Assembly: GCA_013146195.2 (NCBI GenBank)
Contig: CM028378.1
Location: 42,134,925 to 42,198,924 of the forward strand
Source: Codonopsis lanceolata
Taxonomy: Eukaryota > Streptophyta > Magnoliopsida > Asterales > Campanulaceae
Direction of reading: 5' to 3'
Length of the DNA stretch: 64,000 nucleotides
In this document: piece after piece, positions 35,459 to 46,911 of the stretch
Numbering within the stretch: the stretch's first letter is position 1
Layout: the number at the start of each line of letters is the position of its first letter
Position numbers and translations under genes: made by a program
The notes under the pieces: generated by a model
Databases searched by the model: none
Seen by the model: the letters and a program-made list of their open reading frames with translations, nothing else
Told to the model about the DNA's origin: nothing

Positions 35459-36000
35459 CTAAAATACAAGCATCACATTTTTGTCAAGAGGAAAATTTAT
35501 GGATGGCACACCTTTTACCAAATCTCCTTTTGAAAGTTTTGAAAGATACTTAAAGTTCAAGTGTGAAAGTCTTTTGTGCCAAAGCCATGAATTTTTTGAA
35601 ATATTATTTGCTACCAAACAAATTTGAGTACTGTTATTTAAAGAAAGTAAATCAATAGCAAAAACATTCCTTTTTCTTGAACCAGTGAGCAAAATTTCAT
35701 TAGTGATGCTATTTTTGATAAAACAAGGTGTGGAGGAGAAAGAGCTCATACCTTTATCACATTGTGATATACTTAGAAGATTGTGTTTCAAACCTTGTAC
35801 TAAAGAGACATTTTCAATTATTATAGATCCTCCGATAATGGATCCATAGCCAATAGTTTTTCCTTTTGAGTTGTCTCCAAAAATAATGTAAGGTCCTTTT
35901 GCAAGTAATGTTAGTAAGGAGTTCACCGATCCACCATGTGTCCGAGCATCCATCGCCTAATATCCATATGTCAGTTGATTGATCATCTGCCATTAAGCAT
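35459..36000 (-). CDS. protease C-terminal part and GAG-pre-integrase (element B)
   Basis: The 164-residue frame holds GDNSKGKTIGYGSIIGGSI (protease flap), LKHNLLSISQ and WLWHKRLSHLNF (zinc His residues). The protease DSG lies upstream near 35960 in a shifted frame. Confidence 0.75.
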
Positions 36001-36299
36001 ACCTGAAATATGAATATTTAAATCATGGTACCCTTTATACTTTTGGGTCCAAAGGGTTAGTTTTCTTAGGTATCCAAACTTGCCTGAAATTAGGCTTCTT
36101 AGTTCTGTCAGTAGGTTTAAATCTATATAAGCATTCATGTGACTGATGACCAAAAGTAGAGCAAATATTACACTTGTGATAAAGTTTATCACCATTTGAG
36201 GTGAATTCTTTGATTCCTTATGACTCAGCTTAGAGGTCTTGGCAAAGAACAAAATTTATAGGCTTGAACTTGTCGGCTTGCCTTTCTTCCGAATCCTCC

Positions 36300-37240
36300 T
36301 CTTTTGTCGCCTAGTCGACATTTGTCGCTTGTTGACCGATTTGGAGGTTTGTGACTAGAAGACCGACAACCGTCATTGTTCAAACCTATCCTTTTGTTAA
36401 TGTACCTCTTGCCGATTCATGTTTCTTGGATAAGTGAATGGCACAAGATTATAAGCCGATCCCTTGTTCTTTTCGTAAGAATCTTAGGTTCACCTTTTGA
36501 CTGCCTCGATCTCACGCCTTCATCATCCTTTGAGTATCCAAGACCATGTTGGTCTTCATGACTTTCTCGTTGATCGATGATTGTTTCTACAGCCTTTTGA
36601 CTTTGAGTAAGTATCAACAACATTGGTCGGTCGAAGATTTCTTTCCACAAGGTCAAGAATTTGGGCATCCGAGATTTTTGCTTGAATTCTCATGTTTTTC
36701 ATTGAGACTTTTAAGTTGCAAAGAATTTTTTTGCCGAACTTTGTAAAGCTCATTGATCTTTGAAGCTCACGTTTTCTTCTTGAAATTCTTTTAAAATCAC
36801 CGATAAAGAAACATGGATTCTTTTAAGTGTTTCAAACTTGGAATACATTTCTTGCATTTGTTCCAAAGAAATCATCAACACTTGAGTCAAGAATCTTCTC
36901 CTCCCGCCTTTTGAATCATGACTTACTTTAGCGCCCTTGGAGAAGTTGACTTGAGCTTTCCTTTCTCGGCCGACTTATGATTCCTTGTCCATAAAATCCA
37001 TTTCCTATTTTTTAACCACAACCGATCAGTTTGATGACCTTGGTCAGTTTGGAGTTTGTAATAGGTGAGCTTGACAGCTCATTTTCATGCCCTTTTGAAT
37101 ATTTTGGACTTGGAAACTCATTATCTGAATCATATATAGCTGATTCTGCAACAAGACACAGATTTGCTTCTTGCTCAAAATCAGCAGATTCATCTTCAGA
37201 ATCTGTTTCAATCCAAGTTGCAAGATTTTGATCTTCAAAG
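36300..37240 (-). pseudogene. gag C-terminal coiled-coil region (element B), broken
   Basis: Homologous to 15664-16600 of A, broken into frames of under 100 residues by many CAG/CTG and homopolymer differences. Above 37040 the copies become almost identical again. Confidence 0.7.
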
Positions 37241-37242
37241 AA

Positions 37243-38355
37243 CTAAGCCCTTTTGTTTTTCAAAATTTCGGGAGCTCTTTTGTAATACTCATTTTTTGTA
37301 AAAGGACAATTTGAAGCAAAATGACCAGGCTTTCTACAGTTAAAGCACAACAGTTTTTCTTTCTCAACCTTGTCTTCATTTGTTTTGAAGTAAGGCTTTT
37401 GAAAGTTTGAAGTAGATGGTTTTTGGAAGCTTGATGAAAGTTTTTGAGGATTTGATGAAGACTTTTGAAAGTTTGCTGAAGGTTTTTGAAAGTTCTTTTT
37501 AAAAGATTTATATTTTCTAAATTGTCTAGCAAAAGCAGCAAATTCATCTTCATCAAAGTCATCATCTGACAGAGATGTAGAAGTTTTTGAAGTTTCTTCT
37601 TCAGCTTGAAGAGATATACCTTTAAAAATTTTCTCAATTTCTTGAGTTTTGAGAACTTCTTTTTCATAGATTTTCAGACTTGCAACAAGACTACATATGT
37701 GAGTTTTGTTCAAGTCTCTAGCTTCCTTAATGGCAGTGACCTTAACATGCCATCTACTACCCAAGCTACTAAGAAAACGCATATTCAAATCCTTCATACT
37801 ATAAACTTTACCAAGAGAAGAACATCTATTACTTACCTCAAGAAATCTGTCGTAGGCATTCTTTAAAGATTCTTTTGGATCCTTCTTGAAGGCATCAAAC
37901 TCTTGTATGCAATCATAAAGTTTGTTGTCCTTGGTGTTTTGATCACCTTCTACATATTCAACAAGAGCGTCCCAAATTTCCTTGGCAGTTACACAGTCAT
38001 ATATCTGCTTGTAGTTTTCATCAGGTACAGCACTTGACAGGATATGTACAGCTCTAGCATCCAATCCATCAGTAATTTTGTCTTCCTCAGTCCATTCTGA
38101 TTGAGGTTTGAGGACATATTCTTCTTCTACAGGAGCAAGAGGGTTTATGGTATCATCATCTGCAGTGGAAGATTTACCAACTTTAGTATTGATTTTCATA
38201 GGCTGCATAGGACCACCTCTTACACATTCCATCAATCGTTTATCTATGTTGTTCATATATCTTGTAATTCTTTCCTTCCAAATATCAAAGTGATCTTCAT
38301 CAAAAATGGGTACTTGAGTGACATTGTTTGATTGAAAAGCTTTTAGAGTTGCCAT
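37243..38355 (-). CDS. gag with CCHC zinc knuckle (element B)
   Basis: An uninterrupted 370-residue frame, the best-preserved gag here. The N-terminal capsid-like region includes FDIWKERITRYM and a UBN2-type block (AKEIWDALVEYVEG, LKNAYDRFLEVSNR). A Phe/Lys/Ser-rich stretch (FQKP repeats) follows at about 280-320, then the zinc knuckle CFNCRKPGHFASNC at 337-350. It stops at KNKRA after an A-rich run. A +1 shift there would enter the frame of the gag C-terminal region, so this stop may be an indel instead of a true terminus. It packages element RNA. Confidence 0.9.
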   Translation of the reverse strand: MATLKAFQSNNVTQVPIFDEDHFDIWKERITRYMNNIDKRLMECVRGGPMQPMKINTKVGKSSTADDDTINPLAPVEEEYVLKPQSEWTEEDKITDGLDARAVHILSSAVPDENYKQIYDCVTAKEIWDALVEYVEGDQNTKDNKLYDCIQEFDAFKKDPKESLKNAYDRFLEVSNRCSSLGKVYSMKDLNMRFLSSLGSRWHVKVTAIKEARDLNKTHICSLVASLKIYEKEVLKTQEIEKIFKGISLQAEEETSKTSTSLSDDDFDEDEFAAFARQFRKYKSFKKNFQKPSANFQKSSSNPQKLSSSFQKPSTSNFQKPYFKTNEDKVEKEKLLCFNCRKPGHFASNCPFTKNEYYKRAPEILKNKRA

Positions 38356-38406
38356 GATCTAGCTTTCAAGCTGTTAGGCTTGGAAAATAATTTTCACAAA
38401 AGCAGG

Positions 38407-38420
38407 GCTCTGATACCAAT
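38407..38420 (-). other. primer-binding site of element B
   Basis: CTCTGATACCAA on the plus strand beside the upper LTR, complementary to the initiator-Met tRNA primer site (TTGGTATCAGAG). Confidence 0.85.
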
Positions 38421-39474
38421 TGTAAGTCCAGTTGGCAACAGTTAAGGCTAGAGGGGGGGTGAATAGCCTTTAAAAAACTTCGAGGGTTGATTTGTAAACT
38501 TTTAACTTTGGCAGCGGAAAACTGGTTTTATCAGTCAGCTGAAAATTGGTCAGCTGGCTGACACTTTGAAAAAGGTTAAGCTGAAGAAAGTTGGTCAGCT
38601 AGCTGACACAACTGTTTTTCATAAGAAGTTGTTTTTAATGTTGATCACTGAATATAGAGAAGAAACTGAAATACAAATTAACAAAACAATTAAGCAAACA
38701 ATTGTTGTTAACTGACTGACACTTAATTAGTTGAAGAACTTATTAAGTGTTGAGTCAGTTTGCAAGAATATAATAAGTGGCTGACAAATCAGTTGAAGTG
38801 GTTCACGATAAAGCGCTACGCCCACTACCAAGTTGGTCGACTTGGATTTTTGAAGTGCACTAATTTTATTAAAAATCTATTTGATCTCTAATGGATCAGT
38901 GTACAACAAAAGACCGGTGTTTGTGGAGAATGATTGAGAAACAATCAAACTCTTGAGACAAACTGACTGATTTCTAAATATTAAGAAATGGATCACTCAG
39001 TGTTTGCCTAAACAATAACTAGAAAGAGATATTCGAAGAAGAGTATCTAGCTAATGTTTTTCTAAGAAGACAAAGTCACAGAGAAATTTCTTGAAGGTAT
39101 ATCGGCTTTTGGCTTCTGTAAAAATTGTTGTTCTTCAAGAATGCTTCCAGTGGGTATTTATAGATAGTCTTCAAAAGCAACCCGTTAGGAACACATTTTG
39201 AATTTGAAAATGTGTTTGGCAGATGCAAGATCTCAAAAGATCCTGTGAAATATTTTCTAGCATAATATCTACCAAAGACACAAAGTAGGAAAGTGTCAGT
39301 ACAAGTATATGATCAATCAAATGAGGAAAGACAAACTGACACTAAACACGTTAAGGTCAGCTGAAATAAATAGCTGACAAAATAATTTGCGGCTGACCAA
39401 ATATAATTTTAATTTCTTGGCTGACAATCAAGTGGAATGGTTTTAAGCAAATCTAATTTATGCAAGATTCAACA
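38421..39474 (-). repeat. upper (5') LTR of element B
   Basis: 1054 bp, nearly identical to 3391-4448 and 17772-18823. It is followed by GATTT and the copia RNase H relic, exactly as the solo LTR at 4449. Confidence 0.92.
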
Positions 39475-40091
39475 GATTTGAGTTCAAATATTGTGGTAGC
39501 CAAGGCATTGCCTCACTACTGAATCGAGAAATAGTGGACTGCTTCTTAGCAATCCAAGCAGCAAGATTAGGCCCGATGAACACACATGCATCGATACTTG
39601 ACCGATGATCGTTAGGTGAGCCCACCTAATCAGCTTCTGAGAAAGCCCGAAGTGATAAATCTGAAGAAGAATGAAATGTGGGGCCGCAAAATTGTACCTT
39701 TAACATAACTAAGTATCGTTTGACTGCTGAAGGTGCGATTGTCTTGGATCATGCATGAACCGACACACTTGATTGACGAAAAAGTGATATCCGGTCTCGT
39801 CAAGGTGAGATATTATAGTCCACCATTACCAACCATGTAGTATTTGAAAGAGGATCTCAATTATGAGCTGATAAATGAGAACTTGGAACGAGAGGGATTG
39901 GAGCTGGTTTACAATTTGTTCTATCACAATCATCTAGGCTAACGACTAAGTCCTCCGAAGCGAAATGATTAGAGCGGTACAGATTTTTGGAATTTAGGCA
40001 CCAGAGAGACTGTCTTAAGCTTGGTAAACCAATTGCGTCAAATGATGCGATAGCCTTGGATTGACTGAAGCGATCGTCTCAGGATTGAGAA
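39475..40091 (-). pseudogene. copia RT/RNase H relic, right copy
   Basis: Near-identical to 4449-5069, with the same frames (for example a VCQFMHDP-like block). It lies between the upper LTR of B and the TSD of element C. The other half of this relic, present at 3100-3385 beside the solo LTR, is not found next to B's lower LTR. Confidence 0.8.
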
Positions 40092-40667
40092 GCCTATGTT
40101 GGAAAAATTGTGTTTAAAGAATGAAATTGTGCAATCTTGTGGCACAGATTTCTTCACATGTCATTTGTGTAATGACAAGGGTAATTGTGGAATCGTGTTC
40201 TACTCCGTGAGAACATTGAAATCATATATTTATTTGTCCAATTTGGTGTTTTGATGAATAAGTTATGATAGATTAAAGTGTGGTTGTTGGAAGTGAGTTT
40301 ATCCCACATTGGAAGATTAACAAAAACTTGAGTGGTCTATATACAAGTACCTTATGTAATAAGGGTAGTCTTGTATAGAACATCTATCGCGCAGGGGGTG
40401 CAAATCATGGTTCAGTTTAGCCTTTGGGATACCGTACTCATGTGCGAGCGCGTCCCGCGGACACGAATGTCGGACCAAATTTGCATGTTCAGACCAACCC
40501 ACGTTTTGTTAATTATTCTTTTGGTTTTTGTAACTCCAACATTTATAACAGACTTTATGGGCTGTTATTACCAACTTTAATGAGAGATTTTATTTATCTA
40601 TTGATGATGGATTTATTTCATCATTAATGTGGTCTTTAATCAGTCTCGATTTTCTCCTATATAAGGA

Positions 40668-43600
40668 GATTATGTGACGACCCGACCCGGACCCCGAGGT
40701 GGAATCACAAGTCAAGTCGTCCAAATAGGACAACAATACATGCAAAGACTCAATTATAGAAAACGACGTGACGCAACATTGTAGATGAAGCGCGACTCGG
40801 CACTAAAAGGCCGGAATAATTTAAAACTTTTTAAACCTGATATAGCAATTAAAGACAAGTATATCAATTCATCGGCGACTTTACTACCGGAACCCAACAC
40901 TACACAGTTCATGCAAATATACCTCGACGGCTACAACATGCCGGAGAAACAACATAAATAAATAAGAGTTAAGTAATGCCCAGCGGAAGATTAAAAACAT
41001 GTGAACCAAATTGCATCTATACAAGGCTCGGCGTACATGCGCCGGCACTCAAAATAGGATACAAGTATAAACATAAATACAAATAAACAAAGTTCCCAAA
41101 GCGAAGTCTAAGTGACTTGCTAATCCCAACGCCCTTACAAAAGAGTTCAAAAGAAGGACATCTATAAACAACAACCTCGTCGCGTATGATCACGGACAAG
41201 CACGCACCCTGCAACGCCTCAACGAGCAGTACCTGAACGGCTCGGATCTAAAGCAGTAAAAGGGAGGGGGTAAGTCATAAAGACTTTGTGAGTTAACAAT
41301 TATGCATGTCATGGCATCATGCAACATACATAGCAAGATATCATCTTTAATATCAAGTCAATCAAAGCATTCATTTAATAAACACTTAAATCACATATCC
41401 ATGGTAGCACATTGTTTCACATAAGTGCTATAAAGTAAACCACATATAAGGAGGATATGTTATGGAACTGGTGCCACTACGTAGCTCCTGCAATACACAG
41501 CGTTAACATTTCGTGCCAATGATACCCGTGATGAGTGTATCAAAGTACCGAGCTCTCTACTTGGTAATTAGACTTGCCAATGTGCTCTCTTGGTTACAGC
41601 AAAGGGGCTACTTCCCCACTGTGGCCAACAGTGGAGGGGTGTGTGATAAAAACCCGGTATAACAACCCATCACTATCACGAGTCCCATAACTCGTGACAA
41701 CGATGCATTGTCACACCATCGACTCAACCAAATATGCCAGCTAGACTAATGCAATGCCAAGTAGATGTTTACTCGTCATATAATCTCAAATAAGGAACAA
41801 GTTCGACAAGAGCGAACTTATTCAACAAGTAGTTGTTTACTCATTAAGGAATCAAATAGGAATTCGACAAGAGCGAATTCAACATGTCAAATAGATACAT
41901 CATTCTACAACATGCTCTCAATTATGCATTTACTTCACACAATCATAAAAACCGCATAAGAACTCAATCGAGTCTTATAAGCACTCATATCAAACATGCC
42001 CTTCAATTCATCCCAAAGTCACGTAAGCTAATACATTAGTCTAACGCACTACAATCGTCGTAGGGATTGAATGTGGAGTCGGTATTGTTCAATAACTCCC
42101 TAATCTCAACTCCGGTGAGTTTTACTAAAATGCAACCAAGTAGAGCATTGATATTATATGTATCACATTGCCCTTTTCTATGTTCTCCGTTCATTTAGAA
42201 TTCGATAACTAAGCCGTTCATGACCTTCAACTAGCCATAAACACATTCCTGAGTTTTCAAACCCTAGAATCGGTGACTTTGTTAAACCTACAATTGAAAC
42301 ATATTCTTTCACAAGAGTTGTTCCTAAGCTCATTATAAACAACATTCATGCTTTGCATAAAGTCAAAATCACAACTTCAATAAGAATTCATAAAATCCTA
42401 CATATATTTCATAGGTTGAATTGGAGGATTTCTCTTCACAAAAGATGTTCCTAAGCATCATTAGGACAACTATAATGAAGGGGTCATGTTATAATATTGA
42501 ACATGAAAATTTTTTGGGAATTGTCAACTCACATTAAGCCTAAGATTAATGGAGGAAAGGTGGATTAAACCAAGGATTGTTGTAGAGGAGAGCAAGGCCT
42601 TCGATTTGGCGGTCTCGGATCGCCGATCGGATCACCGGAACTCCGGCAAATGGTCTCTCAAGTTGGTGATCTCTCCATGGACGAAAATGGAGTCTAAGCT
42701 CTGAATCTCTGAAGTTTTGGTGAACACAAATGGCTAAAATGGTTGAAAATTGCTTTTATACTTACCAACAAGACCCTAATCCATGTGAAGGGGGTTATAA
42801 GCCTTCTAATTGGCTAAGGGATGATGGCCTTTGATAAGGGTTGATCCAAGGGCTTAGAGGGGTTGTAGGAGAGTCAACAAAGGGGGCTTGACTCACCAAA
42901 GACGGCCAAGGGGCAAGGGCACAAGGGTCTATAGCCAAAACACTCAAAAAACTCACCAAGGCTGAAACTGGCATGATGCGGTCGCATCACTTTCTGACCA
43001 TGCTACCGCAAGGGGTCTCTTCCAGCTTCTGCACATTTTGATTAGCTCTCAGCATCTCAACGCGAGCCAACCTCCAAAAACCAATGCGGTCGCGAGGTTC
43101 ATGACTTATACTTGTTCTAAACTTGTCCTAAATGATTCCAAACTCATGGGCAACAATCCTAAGGTGTAACCCAACTCAAAACAAGTCGGAAACACACCCG
43201 AAACACATCCGAAACAAGTTAAAACATGGCTGGAACCACTCGACAAAAGGCCAACGAATCAAACACGATTCAAACCCAACTCAAACTAGAATAACTTGAA
43301 CATGTATAAGGCTTGTTTAGACATGGTTATGGCTTGTATACAAGGCCTAGAACTCACACGAACAACTCTCGAGATGACAAGAAGGCAATACAAGCAATGA
43401 AAAACAACCTCAAAACACAAACGAAGCAACGAAGCTTCTAAACTTCCAACCAAGCATACAACAACTAAGATGCACATTCTAAGTCATAAATGCAAGGTTC
43501 TAAGACTCCAATGAGACTTATTTAGGTGCTATCATGATACGAAGAACACTCGAAACATCAACAACAAGGCATGCAACGCATGGAAGACCATTACTCTATT

Positions 43601-43725
43601 ATGACCTTAACCAACACAATACAAGCAAGATATGAATGAAATGAAGTCTCTAACATGCCAAGACCTATTATAAACATGTTATAATGATGACAAACATGAA
43701 ATGGGGTTTGGGTTCTCACAGATTA
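40668..43725. mobile_element. 3-kb solo LTR, probably Ty3/gypsy, TSD GATTA
   Basis: The insert 40673-43720 (3048 bp) starts TGTGACGACCCGACCC and ends GGGTTCTCACA, so TG...CA with TGTGA/TCACA inverted ends. GATTA flanks it at 40668-40672 and 43721-43725. The 3' LTR of element C at 53690-53725 carries the uninterrupted empty site (AAGGAGATTACATCC), which proves the insertion. It has no coding capacity, and its size suggests a solo LTR of a long-LTR gypsy family. Assignment to gypsy rests only on size and ends. Confidence 0.8.
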
Positions 43726-44039
43726 CATACAGAATTGAAATACACAGTTTACAGTCAAGAACAATCTCCATTTCTCCTCTGCATTCTGCAAATCGTTGAG
43801 CGTATTCCTTTGGCCTCCTGTTTTCATATTGGTGATAGAGTCAGGTACAAATTCAGTTCACCGGAATCTTTAGTGTTGAACGTTTCTCTGGTGTCTCCAT
43901 TGTATCCTAGGAGACAGACGTCCATTAAAGCTTCCAAGCACAGACGGGAAGGGGTGAATCTATTTTAAGGAAACTGTGTGTGACACAGGCCTTGGACTTG
44001 AAGGTTGATCACAGTTCTACAACAGAAGACATTGTGTGA

Positions 44040-44190
44040 AACACCAGCAGACTTGAAGTTCACCAGCAGACTTAAGATCCACCAGCAGACTTGTAGTCAC
44101 CAGCAGACTTGAAGTCACCAGCAGACCTGAAGTTTCACCAGCAGACCTGAAGTCCACCAGCAGACTTGAAGTCTACCTGTAGACTTACAA
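44040..44190 (+). repeat. 18-bp minisatellite in 5' LTR of C
   Basis: Seven units of CACCAGCAGACTTGAAGT with small variation, plus a degenerate last unit (CTACCTGTAGACTT). The matching array in the 3' LTR has five. Confidence 0.9.
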
Positions 44191-44384
44191 GACAAAGCAG
44201 TAACTTTTCAATTGGTTTCAATTCTATAAATTTAATTTAATTATTGTTTTTCCCTGTATTATTTCTAACAATCTTAAAACAGACTAGTACTGTTCTCTTG
44301 GATAACAGTAGACCCTTCTAAAGGGAAAAACAAACTTTTACAAAATACAGAATTGTGTATTATGATTTTGTTCATAGTTCAGAT

Positions 44385-45575
44385 ATGGCAACTGAATTGA
44401 ATACCCAAGCTATTGGAAAGGAACCTAATGTGACCCTGAACCCAACGACCTCTAACGCTAATGTGACTCAGATTGTGGCCAATCCAATTATACCGATGCA
44501 CCATAGCGAGAAACCGGAGAAGTTCAGTGGCTTGAATTTCAAGCGATGGCAGCAGAAGATGTTGTTTTACTTGATCACCCTGAACCTAGCGAGATGTTTG
44601 AAAAAAGATCCTCCAACGGTGGGTGAGAATCAGAATGATGTCCAAGCTGCTACTATTGTGGAAGCATGGAATCATTCTGATTTCCTTTATAGAAACTACG
44701 TACTGAATGGGTTGACAGACTCATTGTACGAAGTTTACCGTAATAAGACAACGTCAAAGGAGTTGTGGACATCGTTGGACCACAAATATACATCCGATGA
44801 TGCTGGAGCCAAGAAGTTTATTGTTGGCCGCTTCCTGGATTATAAGATGGTGGATGGCAAGACTGTCTACAGTCAAGTGCAAGAGTTGCAAATGATCTTT
44901 CACGAAATTCAAGCTGAAGGGATGGTTGTGAGTGAAACCTTTCAAGTGGTTGCAATTATTGAGAAATTGCCTCCAGCTTGGAAAGATTTCAAGAGCTATC
45001 TGAAAGACAAGCGAAAGGAGATGAATATGGAACAACTGGTTGTCAAACTTCGTATTGAAGAGGACAACATGGGTTCTGACAAGAAGACATTCATTCATAT
45101 GGCTGCTAAAGCCAATATGGTAGAGCATGGCCAAAGCTCAAAAGGCAAAGGCAAGGCTGATGCTGCTAAAAGGGTCAGTCTGGGACCTAAGGGAGGAATC
45201 TCTAAGAAGAGATTTTCTGGAAAGTGCTACAACTGTGGTGTTATGGGTCACAAGGCTATAGCTTGCAGAAATTCAAGTAGAGACCGTGAAGCAAACATGG
45301 TGGATGACATCTCTCAAGACGTGTCAGAGCAGAACCTTGATGCGGTTGTCACTAAAGTGAACTTGGTGGGTTCAAACCCCAATCAATGGTGGATTGACAC
45401 TGGTGCCAACAGGCATGTGTGCTTCAACAGAGAAATGTTCAGTACCTTTGAAGCTGCTGAGAATGGTGAGAAGGTTTTCATGGGAAACTCTGCCACTTCT
45501 GAAGTCAAAGGTCAAGGCAAAGTGGTGCTGAAGATGACGTCCGGGAAGGAACTGACTCTCCACAATGTACTCTAA
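44385..45575 (+). CDS. gag and protease start of element C
   Basis: The ATG at 44385 (MATELNTQAIGK) is chosen because upstream codons have no ATG. The 397-residue frame contains the copia gag block FSGLNFKRWQQKMLFYL, ELWTSLDHKY and FLDYKMVDGKTVYSQ. The zinc knuckle CYNCGVMGHKAIAC comes at about residues 280-293, then the protease site WWIDTGANRHV. It ends at a TAA within LTLHNVL, where related elements continue with a tyrosine codon, so it is a nonsense mutation in the gag-pol frame. Confidence 0.9.
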   Translation: MATELNTQAIGKEPNVTLNPTTSNANVTQIVANPIIPMHHSEKPEKFSGLNFKRWQQKMLFYLITLNLARCLKKDPPTVGENQNDVQAATIVEAWNHSDFLYRNYVLNGLTDSLYEVYRNKTTSKELWTSLDHKYTSDDAGAKKFIVGRFLDYKMVDGKTVYSQVQELQMIFHEIQAEGMVVSETFQVVAIIEKLPPAWKDFKSYLKDKRKEMNMEQLVVKLRIEEDNMGSDKKTFIHMAAKANMVEHGQSSKGKGKADAAKRVSLGPKGGISKKRFSGKCYNCGVMGHKAIACRNSSRDREANMVDDISQDVSEQNLDAVVTKVNLVGSNPNQWWIDTGANRHVCFNREMFSTFEAAENGEKVFMGNSATSEVKGQGKVVLKMTSGKELTLHNVL

Positions 45576-46911
45576 GTACCAGATATCCGGAATAACTTAG
45601 TCTCCGGAACTTTGCTGGTGAAGCATGGCTTCCGTATTGTATTTGAGTCAGATGTTGTAACTCTGTCTAAGAGTGGAATATTTGTTAGAAAAGGTTATGT
45701 AACTGATAGGCTGTTTAAGCTCAGTGTAATGGTTGTTAAACCGACAAGCAATAATAATAAGAATAAGTCTTCTATTTATTTGCTTGAGTCTTCCTATGTG
45801 TGGCATGGTAGACTAGGACATGTTAATTAACATGAATTACATACCCAAATTCCAAATCGATTCCAAACACAAGTGTGAAACTTATGTAGAGGCAAAGTTA
45901 ACAAGGACATCATTTCATACTATTGAAAGAAATAGCAAACCACTTAGATTAATTCACACTGATGTGTGTGATTTTAAATCAACACAATCACGTGGTGGAA
46001 ATAAGTATTTCATTACTTTTGTTGATGATAGCACTAGGTATTGCTATGTGTATCTTCTCAAAAGTAAAGATGAAGCCATAGAGAAGTTTATTCTCTATAA
46101 AACTGAGGTTGAGAACCAACTCAACAAAAAGGTTAAGATGCTAAGAATTGATCGTGGAGGTGAATATGAGTCACCATTTGTTGCATACTGTGCTGAGCAT
46201 GGTATCATCCACGGGACAATAGCACCTTATGCACCTCAACAGAATGGCATTGTTGAACGCAAAAATCGAACTCTTAAAGAGATGATGAATGCCATGTTGT
46301 TAAGTTTTGGATTACCACAGAATATGTGGGGAGAAGCTGTGCTGTCAGCAAATTACCTTTTAAATAAGGTAACCCACAAGAAGCTAGATAAAAGCACTTA
46401 CGATATGTGGCATGGAAGAATTCCATCCAACAAATACTTACAAGTGTGGGGGTGTCTTGCAAAGGTTGCTGTTCCTTTACTTAAAAAGGTGAAAGTAGGA
46501 CTAAAAATTGATGATTGCATATTCATTGGCTATGCACATAACAGCAGTGCTTATCGGTTTCTTGTGCATGATTCTAAAATTGTAAACATACACAAAAACA
46601 CAATAATGGAATCAAGAAATGTCTTGTTCTTTGACAATATATTTCCATGCAGACTGAGTAGTGTGTCTAACGCATCTGTACAAATACATGATTTAATAGA
46701 AGAAGAGCGTGAGGAGAATGATGTAGAAGAGATAGAACTTAGACATAGCAAAAAAGCTAGGGTAGAAAAATCCTTTGGTCCAGATTTTCTAACCTACATG
46801 CTAGAAAGTGAACCTCAAAGCTATAAAGAATATGTGAGTTCTTCTGAAGGATCTTTCTGGAAAGAGGCTATCAAGAGTGAAATTGATTCCATCCTTCAAA
46901 ATCACACTTGA
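45576..46911 (+). pseudogene. integrase region of element C
   Basis: After the stop at 45573 the same polyprotein continues (VPDIRNNLVSGTLLVKHGF, SSYVWHGRLGHVN) to a small deletion and stop near 45830. It then runs 45820-46911. The triad is Asp48 (HTDVCDF), Asp111 (RIDRGGEY) and Glu147 (NGIVERKNR), again a 35-residue spacing. In the zinc site CETY replaces CxxC, a Cys to Tyr change. It stops at TGA (46909), where a Trp is expected before ELVDLPPGSKP. Confidence 0.88.

Larger units (their letters stand above)
27847..39474 (-). mobile_element. Sirevirus-like Ty1/copia element B (both LTRs)
   Basis: 11,628 bp with the same gene order as element A. The lower LTR is 27847-28902 and the upper LTR 38421-39474. 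The polypurine tract (complement of TCTCCTCCTATTTG) is beside the lower LTR and the iMet primer site beside the upper one. The flanking pentamers differ: GTCAT at 27842-27846 and GATTT at 39475-39479. The two LTRs also differ from each other more than the upper one differs from those at 3391 and 17772. Coding regions carry many indels concentrated in patches. Confidence 0.9.
40097..44270 (+). repeat. 5' LTR of element C (interrupted)
   Basis: Starts TGTTGGAAAAATTG and ends ATTATTTCTAACA. Without the insertion it is 1121 bp, against 1100 bp for the 3' LTR. Part of the difference is a tandem CACCAGCAGACTTGAAGT array with seven units here (44042-44180) and five in the 3' LTR. A TATA-like CTATATAAGG lies just before the insertion point. 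Confidence 0.9.

Noticed and set aside
29110..37040. Cytidine-deaminase or RIP-type hypermutation as the cause of CAG/CTG changes
   Set aside because: The changes are T-to-C, insertions and deletions, not C-to-T or G-to-A, and their direction reverses between patches.
40673..43720. Mutator-like DNA transposon
   Set aside because: The duplication is 5 bp instead of 9 and the ends are TG...CA with only short inverted similarity, which fits an LTR.
44040..44190. CRISPR-like array
   Set aside because: Units are directly adjacent tandem copies without unique spacers, inside a plant LTR.
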